Below the pieces are notes generated by a model. It did not search any database, was not told where the DNA came from, and saw nothing but the letters and a program-made list of their open reading frames with translations. Below are positions 1-7,992 of a stretch of DNA of 20,480 nt, piece by piece; the first letter of the stretch is position 1; every line of letters begins with the position of its first letter. The position numbers and the translations under genes were made by a program. The stretch is from contig UQYM01000040.1 in assembly GCA_900545315.1 (NCBI GenBank), positions 1 through 20,480 on the forward strand. The letters run 5' to 3'. Source of the DNA: an uncultured Alistipes sp. Lineage in GTDB: Bacteria > Bacteroidota > Bacteroidia > Bacteroidales > Rikenellaceae.

Positions 1-240
1 ACCGGGACAGTCTGCCGATTGACTCATAATGACGGAATTAAACGACTGTCCCTACGATAGCGGTACGTCGGACTTATGTGAAGCGTTCGTTGATTTCGGC
101 GTTGAAGGAGTCGATCATTCGAGCCGCGAAATAGCAATATACAGTAAGATTTTGCAGGATATTTGTACTAAAGGGGGACGGATTTCCGTGGATTCATATC
201 TTTTTAGTATCTTTAACGCCTTAAAATGTATAATTGATTT
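1..240. other. upstream region of rsfS, no convincing gene
   Basis: I find no well-supported gene here. A plus-strand reading frame (29-244, 71 codons) ends in an ATGA overlap with rsfS, but its product matches nothing I know. On the minus strand an ATG at 27-25 opens nine codons (MSQSADCPG) that run off the left edge. It could be the start of a divergent gene; in many Bacteroidota a biotin ligase gene lies divergent to rsfS, but nine residues cannot show that. A TATCTTTA sequence at 209-216 resembles the Bacteroidota -7 box TAnnTTTG with the last base changed, and could serve rsfS. Confidence 0.3.
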
Positions 241-591
241 ATGAGCCAATTGATCGAAACGATAGCACGAGCCATACAGGATAAGAAAGGAAAAAACATT
301 GTCGCGTTGGATCTGAGCGGTTTTGACGGAGCGGTATGTCCGGCTTTTGTCATCTGCAATGCGGATTCCACGACGCAGGTGGAGGCGATTTCACGTTATG
401 TGGAGGAGCAGGCATTGGAGAAGCTGGGCGAGAAGGTTTGGCGTGTCGAGGGCTTAAACAACGGAGTTTGGGTTGTGATGGATTATGGGGATGTGCTGGT
501 GCACATTTTCCAGACCGAGTTGCGCGATTTTTACAAATTGGATGAGTTGTGGGCAGATGCTCCTGCCACGAAGTATGCATCCGAGGAGTAG
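241..591 (+). CDS. rsfS: ribosome silencing factor RsfS
   Basis: RsfS (the RsfA/Iojap/YbeB family) binds ribosomal protein uL14 on the free 50S subunit and blocks joining with 30S, lowering translation when nutrients are short. The 116-residue length is typical. The family core is clear: an N-terminal helix with KKGKNIVALDL (15-25), then CNADS (39-43), and the C-terminal signature DYGDVLVHIF (81-90), ELRDFYKLDELW (93-104) and ADA. The ATG at 241 is chosen because homologues begin a few residues before the conserved LIETIARAI. There is no clear Shine-Dalgarno sequence, which is normal in Bacteroidota. It is the first gene of an operon with ftsH, 83 nt upstream of it, a pairing common in Bacteroidota. 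Function is assigned by family. Confidence 0.95.
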   Translation: MSQLIETIARAIQDKKGKNIVALDLSGFDGAVCPAFVICNADSTTQVEAISRYVEEQALEKLGEKVWRVEGLNNGVWVVMDYGDVLVHIFQTELRDFYKLDELWADAPATKYASEE

Positions 592-674
592 GTTTCATGT
601 TGCGAGGTAGTTGAAAAATAATATATGGAGGGCTCTTCCGTTACAAAGAGAGGAGAGACCAAATAGGAGTAAAC

Positions 675-2630
675 ATGAAATTTAATTCGAATAATATTTC
701 ATCGAATCCGGGAGGCCGTCGCCCCCGTTTCAATATTTATTGGGTTTGGGCATTGATTGCGGTATTGCTGGTCGGCTGGAGCCTGATGGGAAATACCGAA
801 GTGGCGCAGAAGACCAACTGGGATAGCGTCAAAGTGATGATTGAACGCGGAGATGTCCAAAAGATCGATGTCATTAATAAGGAGACTGCGGAGGTTTACA
901 TTAAAGCAGACAAGTTGGCCTCTTATACTGAGAAGGAGGAGTATAAGGAGTTACCGAAGCAGGGTCCTCAATTTGTGTTCAATATTGGTTCATTGGACTA
1001 TTTTCAGAGTGATTTTGAGAGTACGTTGACCCAATATAAACAGAGTGTTCCGTTGAGTTTCGAGTCACGACGCAACATGTGGACCGATCTGTTGACGGGC
1101 ATTTTGCCGTGGGTGCTGATCATTGGAGTTTGGATCTTCATTATGCGCAGCATGTCGCGGGGCCAGGGAGGTGGTCAAGGTGGCATTTTCAGTGTAGGGA
1201 AGGCTAAAGCTCAGATCTTTGACAAAGGGTCGAATGTCAATATTACCTTTAAGGATGTAGCCGGTTTGGAAGAGGCGAAGGTCGAGGTGATGGAGATTGT
1301 CGATTTTCTGAAGAATCCGAACAAATATCGCGAATTGGGAGGTAAAATTCCGAAAGGAGCATTGCTGGTTGGCCCTCCGGGGACTGGTAAGACGCTGTTG
1401 GCCAAAGCGGTGGCTGGAGAGGCGAATGTGCCGTTCTTTTCGATCAGTGGTTCCGACTTTGTGGAGATGTTTGTCGGAGTTGGAGCGTCGCGTGTTCGAG
1501 ACCTGTTCCGCCAAGCCAAAGAGAAGGCTCCCTGTATTGTGTTTATTGATGAGATCGATGCAATTGGTCGAGCTCGTGGTAAGAATGTAGGTTTTTCGTC
1601 GAACGATGAGCGGGAGAATACCCTGAACCAGTTGCTGACGGAGATGGATGGTTTTGGTACGAATGCCGGGGTTATCGTTTTGGCAGCGACCAACCGTGTC
1701 GATATTTTGGACAAGGCGTTGTTGCGTGCGGGACGTTTCGACCGTCAGATCAATGTGGAGTTGCCGGATCTGAAGGAGCGTGCCGAGATTTTCGATGTCC
1801 ATTTGAAGAATTTAAAGCTCGATCCCAAACTGGATCGTTCGTTCCTGGCCAAACAGACACCCGGTTTTTCTGGGGCCGATATTGCTAATGTATGTAATGA
1901 GGCGGCACTGATTGCAGCACGAAATAATAAGAAACAGGTCGAGAAGGAGGATTTTCTCAGTGCGATTGATCGTATTGTAGGTGGACTGGAACGTCGCAGC
2001 AAGATTATCACCCCGACCGAGAAGCGTACGATTGCTTATCACGAGGCGGGTCATGCTACGGTTAGCTGGGTACTGGAACATGCCAATCCGTTGATCAAGG
2101 TGACGATTATTCCGCGCGGCAAGGCGCTGGGTGCAGCCTGGTATCTGCCTGAAGAGCGTCAGATTACGACGAAGGAGCAGATGTTGGATGAGATGGCCTC
2201 GATTCTGGGCGGACGGGCCTCCGAAGAGTTGAATTTCGGCAAGGTTTCGACGGGCGCCTTGAATGATCTGGAGAGGGTTACCAAACAGGCCTATGCGATG
2301 GTGGCCTATTATGGCATGAGCGATCAGATCGGGAATCTGAGTTTTTACGATTCGACGGGTCAGAGTGACATGACCCTGACGAAACCTTATAGTGAGCGTA
2401 CTGCGCAAGAGATCGATGAAGAGGTCAAGACCATTGTGGACGGTGCTTATCGTCGCGCACTGGAAACGTTGGAGGCCCATCGGGATGGCTTGACGCAGTT
2501 GGCAGAGTTGTTGCTGGAACGCGAAGTGATCTTTGCAGAGGATCTGGAGAAGATCTTCGGCAAACGCAAAGGCGAGCAGCGCAAGGAGCTCGATGTAACG
2601 GTGGATGAGACGGTAACTGACGAGGAGTAA
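675..2630 (+). CDS. ftsH: ATP-dependent zinc metalloprotease FtsH
   Basis: FtsH is a membrane-anchored hexameric AAA+ protease that extracts and degrades unassembled membrane proteins and some cytosolic regulators. Visible in order: a first membrane segment (about 20-39), a periplasmic domain (about 40-138), a second membrane segment (about 139-158), a Gly/Gln-rich linker, Walker A GPPGTGKT (233-240), the pore loop MFVG (265-268), Walker B FIDEID (290-295), the second region of homology ending in GRFDR, and the M41 protease domain with the zinc motif HEAGH (456-460) and the third ligand, probably Asp531 in TGALNDLE. At 651 residues it is full length, ending in an acidic tail rich in Asp, Glu and Thr. 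An AGGAG at 665-669, 5 nt before the ATG, supports the start. The stop lies 5 nt before cdsA, so the two are probably co-transcribed. Confidence 0.98.
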   Translation: MKFNSNNISSNPGGRRPRFNIYWVWALIAVLLVGWSLMGNTEVAQKTNWDSVKVMIERGDVQKIDVINKETAEVYIKADKLASYTEKEEYKELPKQGPQFVFNIGSLDYFQSDFESTLTQYKQSVPLSFESRRNMWTDLLTGILPWVLIIGVWIFIMRSMSRGQGGGQGGIFSVGKAKAQIFDKGSNVNITFKDVAGLEEAKVEVMEIVDFLKNPNKYRELGGKIPKGALLVGPPGTGKTLLAKAVAGEANVPFFSISGSDFVEMFVGVGASRVRDLFRQAKEKAPCIVFIDEIDAIGRARGKNVGFSSNDERENTLNQLLTEMDGFGTNAGVIVLAATNRVDILDKALLRAGRFDRQINVELPDLKERAEIFDVHLKNLKLDPKLDRSFLAKQTPGFSGADIANVCNEAALIAARNNKKQVEKEDFLSAIDRIVGGLERRSKIITPTEKRTIAYHEAGHATVSWVLEHANPLIKVTIIPRGKALGAAWYLPEERQITTKEQMLDEMASILGGRASEELNFGKVSTGALNDLERVTKQAYAMVAYYGMSDQIGNLSFYDSTGQSDMTLTKPYSERTAQEIDEEVKTIVDGAYRRALETLEAHRDGLTQLAELLLEREVIFAEDLEKIFGKRKGEQRKELDVTVDETVTDEE

Positions 2631-2635
2631 CAGGT

Positions 2636-3466
2636 ATGGCACTGGATCGGAATTTGGTGGTTCGCACGTTGAGTGGCATTGTGATGCTGGTCGTTGTGTT
2701 GGGGGCGGTCTTGGCCTCTCCCTATACGATGGCAGCCTTGTTTGTGCTGTTGACGATCGGAGCGCAGTTGGAATTTTATAAAATCGCCCGACTGACCGGA
2801 GCCACCCCATTGCGAATCTATCCTACGATTTTGGGTGTATTGCTTGTCGGAGACAGTTTCGCAGTTGCAATTGGCGTTTTGTCGCTAAGTTGGTTGCTGT
2901 GTCTGTTGCCTTTGACCGGTGTACTGTTTATTACGGAGTTATACCGTAAGAGTGCGGTGCCATTGACTGATGTAGCCTGGGCTGTAACGGGGATTTTGTA
3001 TGTTGCCGTTCCCTTTGCGCTGTTGACGGTTTTACCGTGCATGGAGGCACCAGAGGGAGGTTTTTGGTATAATCCGCTGGTGGTACTGGGCGTCATTTTT
3101 ACCGTTTGGGCCAACGATATTGGGGCATACCTGATAGGACGATGGTTGGGACGTCACCGGTTGTTTGAGCGGATCTCTCCGAAAAAGTCTTGGGAAGGTT
3201 TCTTTGGAGGGGTTTGTTCGGCCATTGTTGTAGGTTTGCTGATGGGCTATTGGCAGGATGCTTCGCTGTGGTTATGGGCCGGCGCCGGTTTGGTTATTGC
3301 GGTAAGTAGCGTTTTCGGAGACTTGGTCGAGTCGATGCTCAAACGCTCTGTCGGGCTGAAAGATTCGGGATCGATCATTCCGGGGCATGGAGGCTTTTTG
3401 GATCGTTTCGATGCGTTGCTGATGGCCGTACCGTTTGTATTTGTCTATTTTACGCTATTGAGTTGA
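2636..3466 (+). CDS. cdsA: phosphatidate cytidylyltransferase (CDP-diacylglycerol synthase)
   Basis: CdsA converts phosphatidic acid and CTP to CDP-diacylglycerol, the precursor of all phosphoglycerolipids, at the inner membrane. The 276-residue protein is strongly hydrophobic, with about seven or eight membrane segments. It carries the full family signature at residues 233-259: S-x-L-K-R, then K-D-S-G (242-245), then PGHGGFLDRFD (249-259), whose acidic residues bind the metal and CTP. A second conserved stretch, SPKKSWEGFFGG, lies at 181-192. The ATG sits 5 nt after the ftsH stop, so translation is probably coupled. The next gene, psd, acts later in the same pathway. The phosphatidylserine synthase that would link them is not adjacent here. 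Confidence 0.96.
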   Translation: MALDRNLVVRTLSGIVMLVVVLGAVLASPYTMAALFVLLTIGAQLEFYKIARLTGATPLRIYPTILGVLLVGDSFAVAIGVLSLSWLLCLLPLTGVLFITELYRKSAVPLTDVAWAVTGILYVAVPFALLTVLPCMEAPEGGFWYNPLVVLGVIFTVWANDIGAYLIGRWLGRHRLFERISPKKSWEGFFGGVCSAIVVGLLMGYWQDASLWLWAGAGLVIAVSSVFGDLVESMLKRSVGLKDSGSIIPGHGGFLDRFDALLMAVPFVFVYFTLLS

Positions 3467-3497
3467 TATAGTTTTACGTTCAACAATCGCTGTACGA

Positions 3498-4172
3498 ATG
3501 AAAATTCATAAAGAGGGATATTCCATTATTTGGGTCACGATAGCTTTGGCGGCTTTTGTAACAACGGTTTGTGGATGGTTGTTACCGGAGGTTGCTGCTT
3601 GGATTGTGGCGGGAGTTGCCCTGTTTGTAATCCTTTTTGTCACATCGTTTTTCCGGTGTCCTTCCCGTAAAGTGGTTGAGGATGCTGAGTTGGTGTTTGC
3701 GCCTGCCGATGGCAAGGTGGTGGTGATCGAAGAGGTGACGGAGTCGGAGTATTTTCACGATCGCCGTTTGTTGATTTCGGTTTTCATGTCGTTGAGTAAT
3801 GTGCATATCAACTGGTTTCCGGTAGGGGGACGAATCGAGTATTTCCGCCACCATCAAGGCCGTTTTTTGGTTGCCTGGCACCCGAAATCTTCGGAGGAAA
3901 ATGAACGGACAACGACGGTGGTCGATATGGGTTCGCGCAAAATTTTGTTCCGTCAGATTGCGGGGTTGGTTGCTCGTCGCATTGTATCCTATGCGCATGT
4001 GGGAGAGCGTGCGAGACAGAACACGCAGTGTGGATTTATCAAGTTCGGCTCACGTGTTGATGTCTATCTGCCGATTGGTACGGAGGTGTTGGTCAAATTG
4101 GGCGATAAGGTGACCGGATCTCAAACCCCGATTGCCCGCTTCAAGGATAGTCCTGCATCCAAACAGCAGTAG
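3498..4172 (+). CDS. psd: phosphatidylserine decarboxylase proenzyme, short form
   Basis: Psd decarboxylates phosphatidylserine to phosphatidylethanolamine. The 224-residue protein is the short PSD form found in archaea and many Bacteroidota rather than the roughly 320-residue E. coli type. Two membrane segments (about 9-29 and 33-52) anchor it. The conserved FAPADGKV (67-74) carries the proposed catalytic Asp, and NVHINWFP (101-108) the conserved His. Self-cleavage is expected in FGSR (183-186), between Gly184 and Ser185, turning Ser185 into the pyruvoyl cofactor of the small chain. It starts 31 nt after cdsA and closes the rsfS-ftsH-cdsA-psd operon. The codons after LGDKVTGSQT are poorly conserved in the family. 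Confidence 0.95.
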   Translation: MKIHKEGYSIIWVTIALAAFVTTVCGWLLPEVAAWIVAGVALFVILFVTSFFRCPSRKVVEDAELVFAPADGKVVVIEEVTESEYFHDRRLLISVFMSLSNVHINWFPVGGRIEYFRHHQGRFLVAWHPKSSEENERTTTVVDMGSRKILFRQIAGLVARRIVSYAHVGERARQNTQCGFIKFGSRVDVYLPIGTEVLVKLGDKVTGSQTPIARFKDSPASKQQ

Positions 4173-4195
4173 CTTTTTGATGGGATGCTGATCGA

Positions 4196-4217
4196 GGAGG
4201 GAATCGGGTTCCGCTCT
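4196..4217 (+). terminator. weak possible terminator after psd
   Basis: A bulged stem pairs 4197-4203 (GGAGGAA-like arm) with 4209-4216 through a 5-nt loop, with one unpaired G at 4213. It is followed by a U-rich stretch (AATTTTCTATTTTC) and then a run of seven T near 4244-4250. It lies 24 nt after the psd stop. The stem is short and imperfect, so this is only a candidate for the end of the operon transcript. Confidence 0.3.
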
Positions 4218-4320
4218 CTTGATTCAATTTTCTATTTTCATACGTTTTTTTGTGATTGTATGATGCTATCTTCCGTGTAAGAGGAAATAGTGTCGTCAAT
4301 ATGTTGTATGCATCGTGTTT

Positions 4321-4415
4321 CATCTGCCTGCAACTGCATGCTGTGGGTGCCATTGTTCAGACTTTTCTGTGGAGCCTCTCGGTAGTGGGTTGACTATTCG
4401 CAGTTGCAGGTGATG
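4321..4415. repeat. long inverted repeat in the psd-permease gap
   Basis: The gene-free stretch 4173-4508 (336 nt) holds an 11-bp perfect inverted repeat: CCTGCAACTGC at 4327-4337 and GCAGTTGCAGG at 4400-4410. Outside the arms CATC (4321-4324) can also pair with GATG (4412-4415) across a small bulge. The loop is 62 nt and holds a small CAGA/TCTG hairpin. No T-run follows the second arm, so it does not look like an intrinsic terminator. I see no open frame of note in the gap. It may be a structured leader, a small RNA or a chance repeat. Confidence 0.45.
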
Positions 4416-4497
4416 ATCAGGAGTTTGTTTAGTGCACGGTGTATATTAAGTCTATGATAAATTCCAGGTGTACGGGGGTGAGCGTCAATTTTTTTCG

Positions 4498-4505
4498 TAC
4501 ATTTG
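4498..4505 (+). promoter_or_regulatory. TAnnTTTG -7 box immediately before the permease ATG
   Basis: TACATTTG is an exact match to the Bacteroidota -7 element. No matching -33 TTTG is seen at the usual 19-21 nt spacing. The box ends only three bases before the ATG at 4509, so transcription from it would begin at or just after the start codon. Confidence 0.5.
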
Positions 4506-4508
4506 AGC

Positions 4509-5609
4509 ATGTCCAAATTGCAACGATACATTATTGCGGCGGTCATTACGGCGATTGTCGTATTTTTGGTTTGGTACTTCAGTAATGTAGTCACCTACAT
4601 CCTGATCTCTGCGGTACTGGCCATCATTGGCAAGCCGTTGACCGATCTGCTGACGGGGCTACATTTGGGACGCTCCAAATTGCGGATACCCAAATCGATT
4701 GCGGCGCTGATTACGTTGATTGTCATTTGGTTGGTTGTTATAGGACTTTTTTGGTTATTTGTTCCGACCCTTTTTCAGAAGATCAATGAATTTTCTTCAT
4801 TGAATGTCAGTCAAATCATTGCTTCATTCCAAGATCCTTTATTGGCTGTTGAGCACTTTATAGAAAGTGTCTTTTCGATTCCTGATGAGGATTTTTCGTT
4901 GATGGAGTCCATTGCCAATCAGTTTAAACCGCTGTTGAATGTCGACGTGATTAACAATCTGCTTTCGTCGATTGTGGGGACGATAGGGTCGTTGTTGGTG
5001 GCGATTTTTTCGGTTTCGTTCATCACCTTCTTTTTCTTGAAGGAGAGCAATCTCTTTTATGAGATGGTGATTATCATGTTCCCGAAAAAGTATGAGGAGA
5101 ACATTTCACGGGCGTTGGATTCGATTACCAATTTGTTGATCCGTTATTTTACGGGTATTGTAGCCGAGTCCAGCATCATGACGATCTTGGTGTCGATCGG
5201 ATTATTGATCTTTGGTTTCCCGTGGCACGATGCGTTGATTATCGCGATGTTCGTAGGTGTCCTCAATGTGATTCCCTATTTGGGACCGATTATTGGGATT
5301 GCGATTGGTATTTTTATTGGAGTTGTCGGGTCTCCGTCGGAACTGTCGGTTTTTGCGTTGATGCTACGGATTGGCGGTACGATCTTGGTGGCACAGGGGA
5401 TTGATAATTTTCTGTTGCAGCCTTTGCTCTATTCGCAGCGGGCCAAGGCACATCCTTTGGAGATATTCTTGGTGATTCTGATTGCGGGCAGCATTGCCGG
5501 CGTGGTGGGAATGTTGTTAGCGATTCCGGCCTACAATGTGATTCGTGTATTTGCCAAGGAGTTTTTCTATAATTTCAGGGTGGTTCAAAAGCTGACGGAG
5601 AATATTTGA
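4509..5609 (+). CDS. AI-2E family transporter (UPF0118-type permease)
   Basis: This 366-residue polytopic membrane protein belongs to the AI-2E_transport family (TqsA, PerM, YdiK). Members export small molecules or ions. The substrate cannot be read from sequence, and AI-2 transport should not be assumed. About eight membrane segments are visible: an N-terminal set at 7-40 and 63-87, a soluble-looking stretch (about 88-150), and a C-terminal set. The family hallmarks are NVIPYLGPIIG (253-263), the LLQP...HP stretch (302-316) and the closing GVVGMLLAIP (331-340). I prefer the ATG at 4509 to the in-frame TTG at 4503, because that TTG lies inside a perfect -7 promoter box. The gene stands alone between a structured gap and a terminator. 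Confidence 0.9.
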   Translation: MSKLQRYIIAAVITAIVVFLVWYFSNVVTYILISAVLAIIGKPLTDLLTGLHLGRSKLRIPKSIAALITLIVIWLVVIGLFWLFVPTLFQKINEFSSLNVSQIIASFQDPLLAVEHFIESVFSIPDEDFSLMESIANQFKPLLNVDVINNLLSSIVGTIGSLLVAIFSVSFITFFFLKESNLFYEMVIIMFPKKYEENISRALDSITNLLIRYFTGIVAESSIMTILVSIGLLIFGFPWHDALIIAMFVGVLNVIPYLGPIIGIAIGIFIGVVGSPSELSVFALMLRIGGTILVAQGIDNFLLQPLLYSQRAKAHPLEIFLVILIAGSIAGVVGMLLAIPAYNVIRVFAKEFFYNFRVVQKLTENI

Positions 5610-5643
5610 GAAGTCTGATCTGAATAGATATTAACATATAATG

Positions 5644-5673
5644 AGGGGAGCACAATAGAGTCTCCCTTTTTTT
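5644..5673 (+). terminator. intrinsic terminator of the permease gene
   Basis: GGGAG (5646-5650) pairs with CTCCC (5662-5666), extendable by a G-T and an A-T pair. The loop is 11 nt, and the stem is followed by seven T (5667-5673). It lies 35 nt after the stop of the permease gene. Confidence 0.65.
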
Positions 5674-5926
5674 ATTGGAGAGTAAGGTGAATCACGGCTA
5701 TGGAATGGGTCTGTTCATGGTGGCGCATTCAGCAAAATAGCGCAAGGGTCATAGCTCGTGAAGACCGTTTCGTCAATGTATGCAAAACGATCGGAGTATT
5801 GCTCAATGCAAATTATTTGTGAAGATAACGGAGTCTTTCAGTCGTTTAATAGACACACATAACACATAAATGTGTCCAGCTACTGCGGGCACCGGCCCAG
5901 AAAGCTCCTGATGCTTTGGGGAAAAG
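5674..5926. other. gap between convergent genes; weak hairpin at 5852-5876
   Basis: This is the remainder of the 317-nt gap between the convergent permease and ABC-F genes. Read on the minus strand, GACACA and TGTGTC (5852-5857 and 5871-5876) form a 6-bp stem about 50 nt after the ABC-F stop. No clear T-run follows, so it is at best a weak terminator. I see no gene, tRNA or repeat in the rest. Confidence 0.3.
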
Positions 5927-7873
5927 TTAGATTTCGCTCAGTTCGAGCCATCGCATCGAGGCGGTGTCGATTTGATCGATCAGCTCCGAGATACGGACCG
6001 ATTTGGCGGTCAGCTCATCGATTGGTAATGTGCCGCTGCTCATTTCGGCTTCGAGGGCCGCTTTTTCAGCCTCCAGTTCGGGAATCAATTTTTCGAGCTG
6101 TTCCATCTCTCTTTTCTCTTTGAACGAGAGCTTACGCGGTTTGGCTGTGCGGTTGCCCCCTGTGGACTCCTCTGATGTTGGAGTGGTAGAGACGGCTGAA
6201 CGGTTGTTGTTATCAGCTTTGGAGGTATTGGAATTTTTGGCTGGACTGTTTTTGGCAGCGGCTTGAGCCTCTTCGCTCTCTTTGAGCTGTTCCCATTCGA
6301 GATAACGGCTGTATCCGGCCGGGAAGTCTTTGATCTTTCCGTTGCCTTCGAAGACGAGTAGGTGGTCGGGTACTTTATCCATGAAGTACCGGTCGTGAGA
6401 AATGACAATCAGACAGCCCGAGTAGCTTTGCAAATACTCTTCGAGCACTTGCAAGGTGACGATGTCGAGGTCGTTGGTCGGCTCGTCGAGCACCAGGAAG
6501 TTGGGGTTGCGCATCAAGATGGTGCAGAGGTAGAGTCTGCGCCGTTCACCACCGCTCAGTTTGGAGACGAAACTGTATTGAGTTTGCGGTGTAAATAAGA
6601 AGTATTGCAGAAATTGGGATGCACTCAGGCGGCGTCCATCGCTCAATTCGATATTTTCGGCGATCTCAGTAACCACATCAATCACCTTTGCATTATCGTC
6701 AAATTGAATACCCTCTTGGGAGTAGTATCCGAAACGTACGGTCTCACCGATATCAATGGTCCCGCTGTCTGGGGGAACGATCCCGAGCAGCATTTTGATG
6801 AAGGTCGATTTACCGGTTCCGTTGTTGCCGATAATCCCCATCTTTTCGTACCGGGAGAAGGTGTAGCCGAAATTATCGAGAATGATCTTGTCTCCGAAAC
6901 GTTTGGAAAGTCCTTTGACTTCGAAGATCTTTTTCCCGATATAGGCCGCTTTCATATCGAGACGGACTTTCCCAGCTTCACGTTCCTTGCGCAGGCGCTC
7001 TTCCAGTTCGTAAAACGATTCGATACGGGATCGGGATTTGGTGCCTCGGGCCTGCGGTTGGCGACGCATCCACTCCAACTCTTTGCGATAAAGGTTGCGA
7101 TCGCTGTCGCGTTGGGCTTCGGCAGCATCGAGCCGTTCTTGTCTTTTTTCGAGATAGTAACTGTAGTTCCCTTTGTAGAAGTAGCAGTGCCGGTGATCGA
7201 TCTCTAAAATTTCGGTGCAGACGCGATCCAGAAAATAGCGATCGTGTGTCACCATCAGTAGCGTCAGTTTGGTTTTGGCAAGATACTCCTCCAACCAGGC
7301 TGTCATCTCCAGGTCGAGGTGGTTGGTAGGCTCGTCAAGAATCAGCAGATCGGGTTCGGTGATCAGTGCATTGGCCAGTGCGACCCGTTTGACCTGGCCG
7401 CCGGAGAGTTTGTCGGTTGGCTGATCGAAATCGGTGATGTTCAGCCGGGAGAGAATCTGTTTGATGCGGGTCTCGTAGTTCCAGGCTCCGAGCTGATCCA
7501 TACGGGTCATGGCCTCTTGGAGTGCCTCCTCATTGGTGCCGGATGTACTCTGTTGCAGGGCCTGTTCGTATGCTGCAATGGCCCGAACGACAGGCGAGTC
7601 GCTCAAGAAACAGGCCTCAAGGACGGTCGATCCGGCGGGGAATTTCGGGTTTTGCTCCAGGTAGGCCACCTTCAGATCACGCCGAAAGGTAATTGTGCCC
7701 GAATCGTAATCTTCGTGGCCGGTTAGAATGTTAAGCAGTGTAGTTTTCCCCGTTCCATTTTTTGCAATTAATCCCACACGATCTCTCTCACCGATTCCGA
7801 ATGAAAGGTTTTCGAACAGAACCAGATCACCGAACGATTTGGTGAGGTTTTCTACTTGCAGGCAAGGAGTCAT
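5927..7873 (-). CDS. ABC-F family ATPase, Uup-like
   Basis: A soluble protein of 648 residues with two ABC cassettes and no membrane domain. ABC-F proteins bind the ribosomal E site and act on stalled or misfolded translation states rather than on transport. Cassette 1 has Walker A NGTGKTT (39-45), signature LSGGQ (156-160), Walker B LLILDEP and switch His210. Cassette 2 has NNGTGKS (350-356), LSGGE (439-443) and LVLDEP. The linker between them (about 240-310) is charged and helical, as in the P-site tRNA-interaction motif. A low-complexity Asn/Ser/Thr hinge (about 540-578) leads to a C-terminal coiled coil (580-640), the layout of E. coli Uup, which is of similar length. Resistance-type ABC-F proteins usually lack that coiled coil, so a housekeeping role is more likely. 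It is monocistronic, with its own promoter. Confidence 0.93.
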   Translation of the reverse strand: MTPCLQVENLTKSFGDLVLFENLSFGIGERDRVGLIAKNGTGKTTLLNILTGHEDYDSGTITFRRDLKVAYLEQNPKFPAGSTVLEACFLSDSPVVRAIAAYEQALQQSTSGTNEEALQEAMTRMDQLGAWNYETRIKQILSRLNITDFDQPTDKLSGGQVKRVALANALITEPDLLILDEPTNHLDLEMTAWLEEYLAKTKLTLLMVTHDRYFLDRVCTEILEIDHRHCYFYKGNYSYYLEKRQERLDAAEAQRDSDRNLYRKELEWMRRQPQARGTKSRSRIESFYELEERLRKEREAGKVRLDMKAAYIGKKIFEVKGLSKRFGDKIILDNFGYTFSRYEKMGIIGNNGTGKSTFIKMLLGIVPPDSGTIDIGETVRFGYYSQEGIQFDDNAKVIDVVTEIAENIELSDGRRLSASQFLQYFLFTPQTQYSFVSKLSGGERRRLYLCTILMRNPNFLVLDEPTNDLDIVTLQVLEEYLQSYSGCLIVISHDRYFMDKVPDHLLVFEGNGKIKDFPAGYSRYLEWEQLKESEEAQAAAKNSPAKNSNTSKADNNNRSAVSTTPTSEESTGGNRTAKPRKLSFKEKREMEQLEKLIPELEAEKAALEAEMSSGTLPIDELTAKSVRISELIDQIDTASMRWLELSEI

Positions 7874-7908
7874 TGCTTTAGGATTTTAATGTTATGGAAC
7901 AGAGGATT

Positions 7909-7938
7909 TAAAAGTAAACTCGAAAATGATTAAAGCAA
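7909..7938 (-). promoter_or_regulatory. promoter of the ABC-F gene
   Basis: On the minus strand TACTTTTA (7916-7909) matches the -7 box TAnnTTTG except for the last base. TTG (7938-7936) lies 19 nt upstream, the usual Bacteroidota spacing. The predicted leader is about 30 nt. The TTG abuts the terminator stem of ahcY. Confidence 0.45.
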
Positions 7939-7977
7939 CACCGAACAATCGCGAGGTAAACCTACGACTGTTCGGTG
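7939..7977 (-). terminator. hairpin terminator after ahcY
   Basis: CACCGAACA (7939-7947) and TGTTCGGTG (7969-7977) form a perfect 9-bp stem. After one mismatch three further pairs follow (7949-7951 with 7965-7967). The hairpin starts 16 nt after the ahcY stop. Only a short, broken T-tract (TTGCTTTAATC) follows it on the minus strand, so termination may be incomplete. Confidence 0.6.
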
Positions 7978-7992
7978 CGCTGTGAGTGAGGG

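Noticed and set aside
29..244. 71-codon plus-strand ORF overlapping the rsfS start
   Set aside because: No recognisable domain, no ribosome site, and no known gene at this place in the operon. The ATGA overlap alone is not enough.
4503..4508. TTG start two codons before the permease ATG
   Set aside because: The TTG is part of a perfect -7 promoter box, so it would not be in the mRNA.
6605..7207. 200-codon plus-strand ORF inside the ABC-F gene
   Set aside because: Antisense reading of a well-supported coding region. The same holds for the long opposite-strand frames at 1065-1802, 1812-2810, 8059-8841 and 16717-17199.
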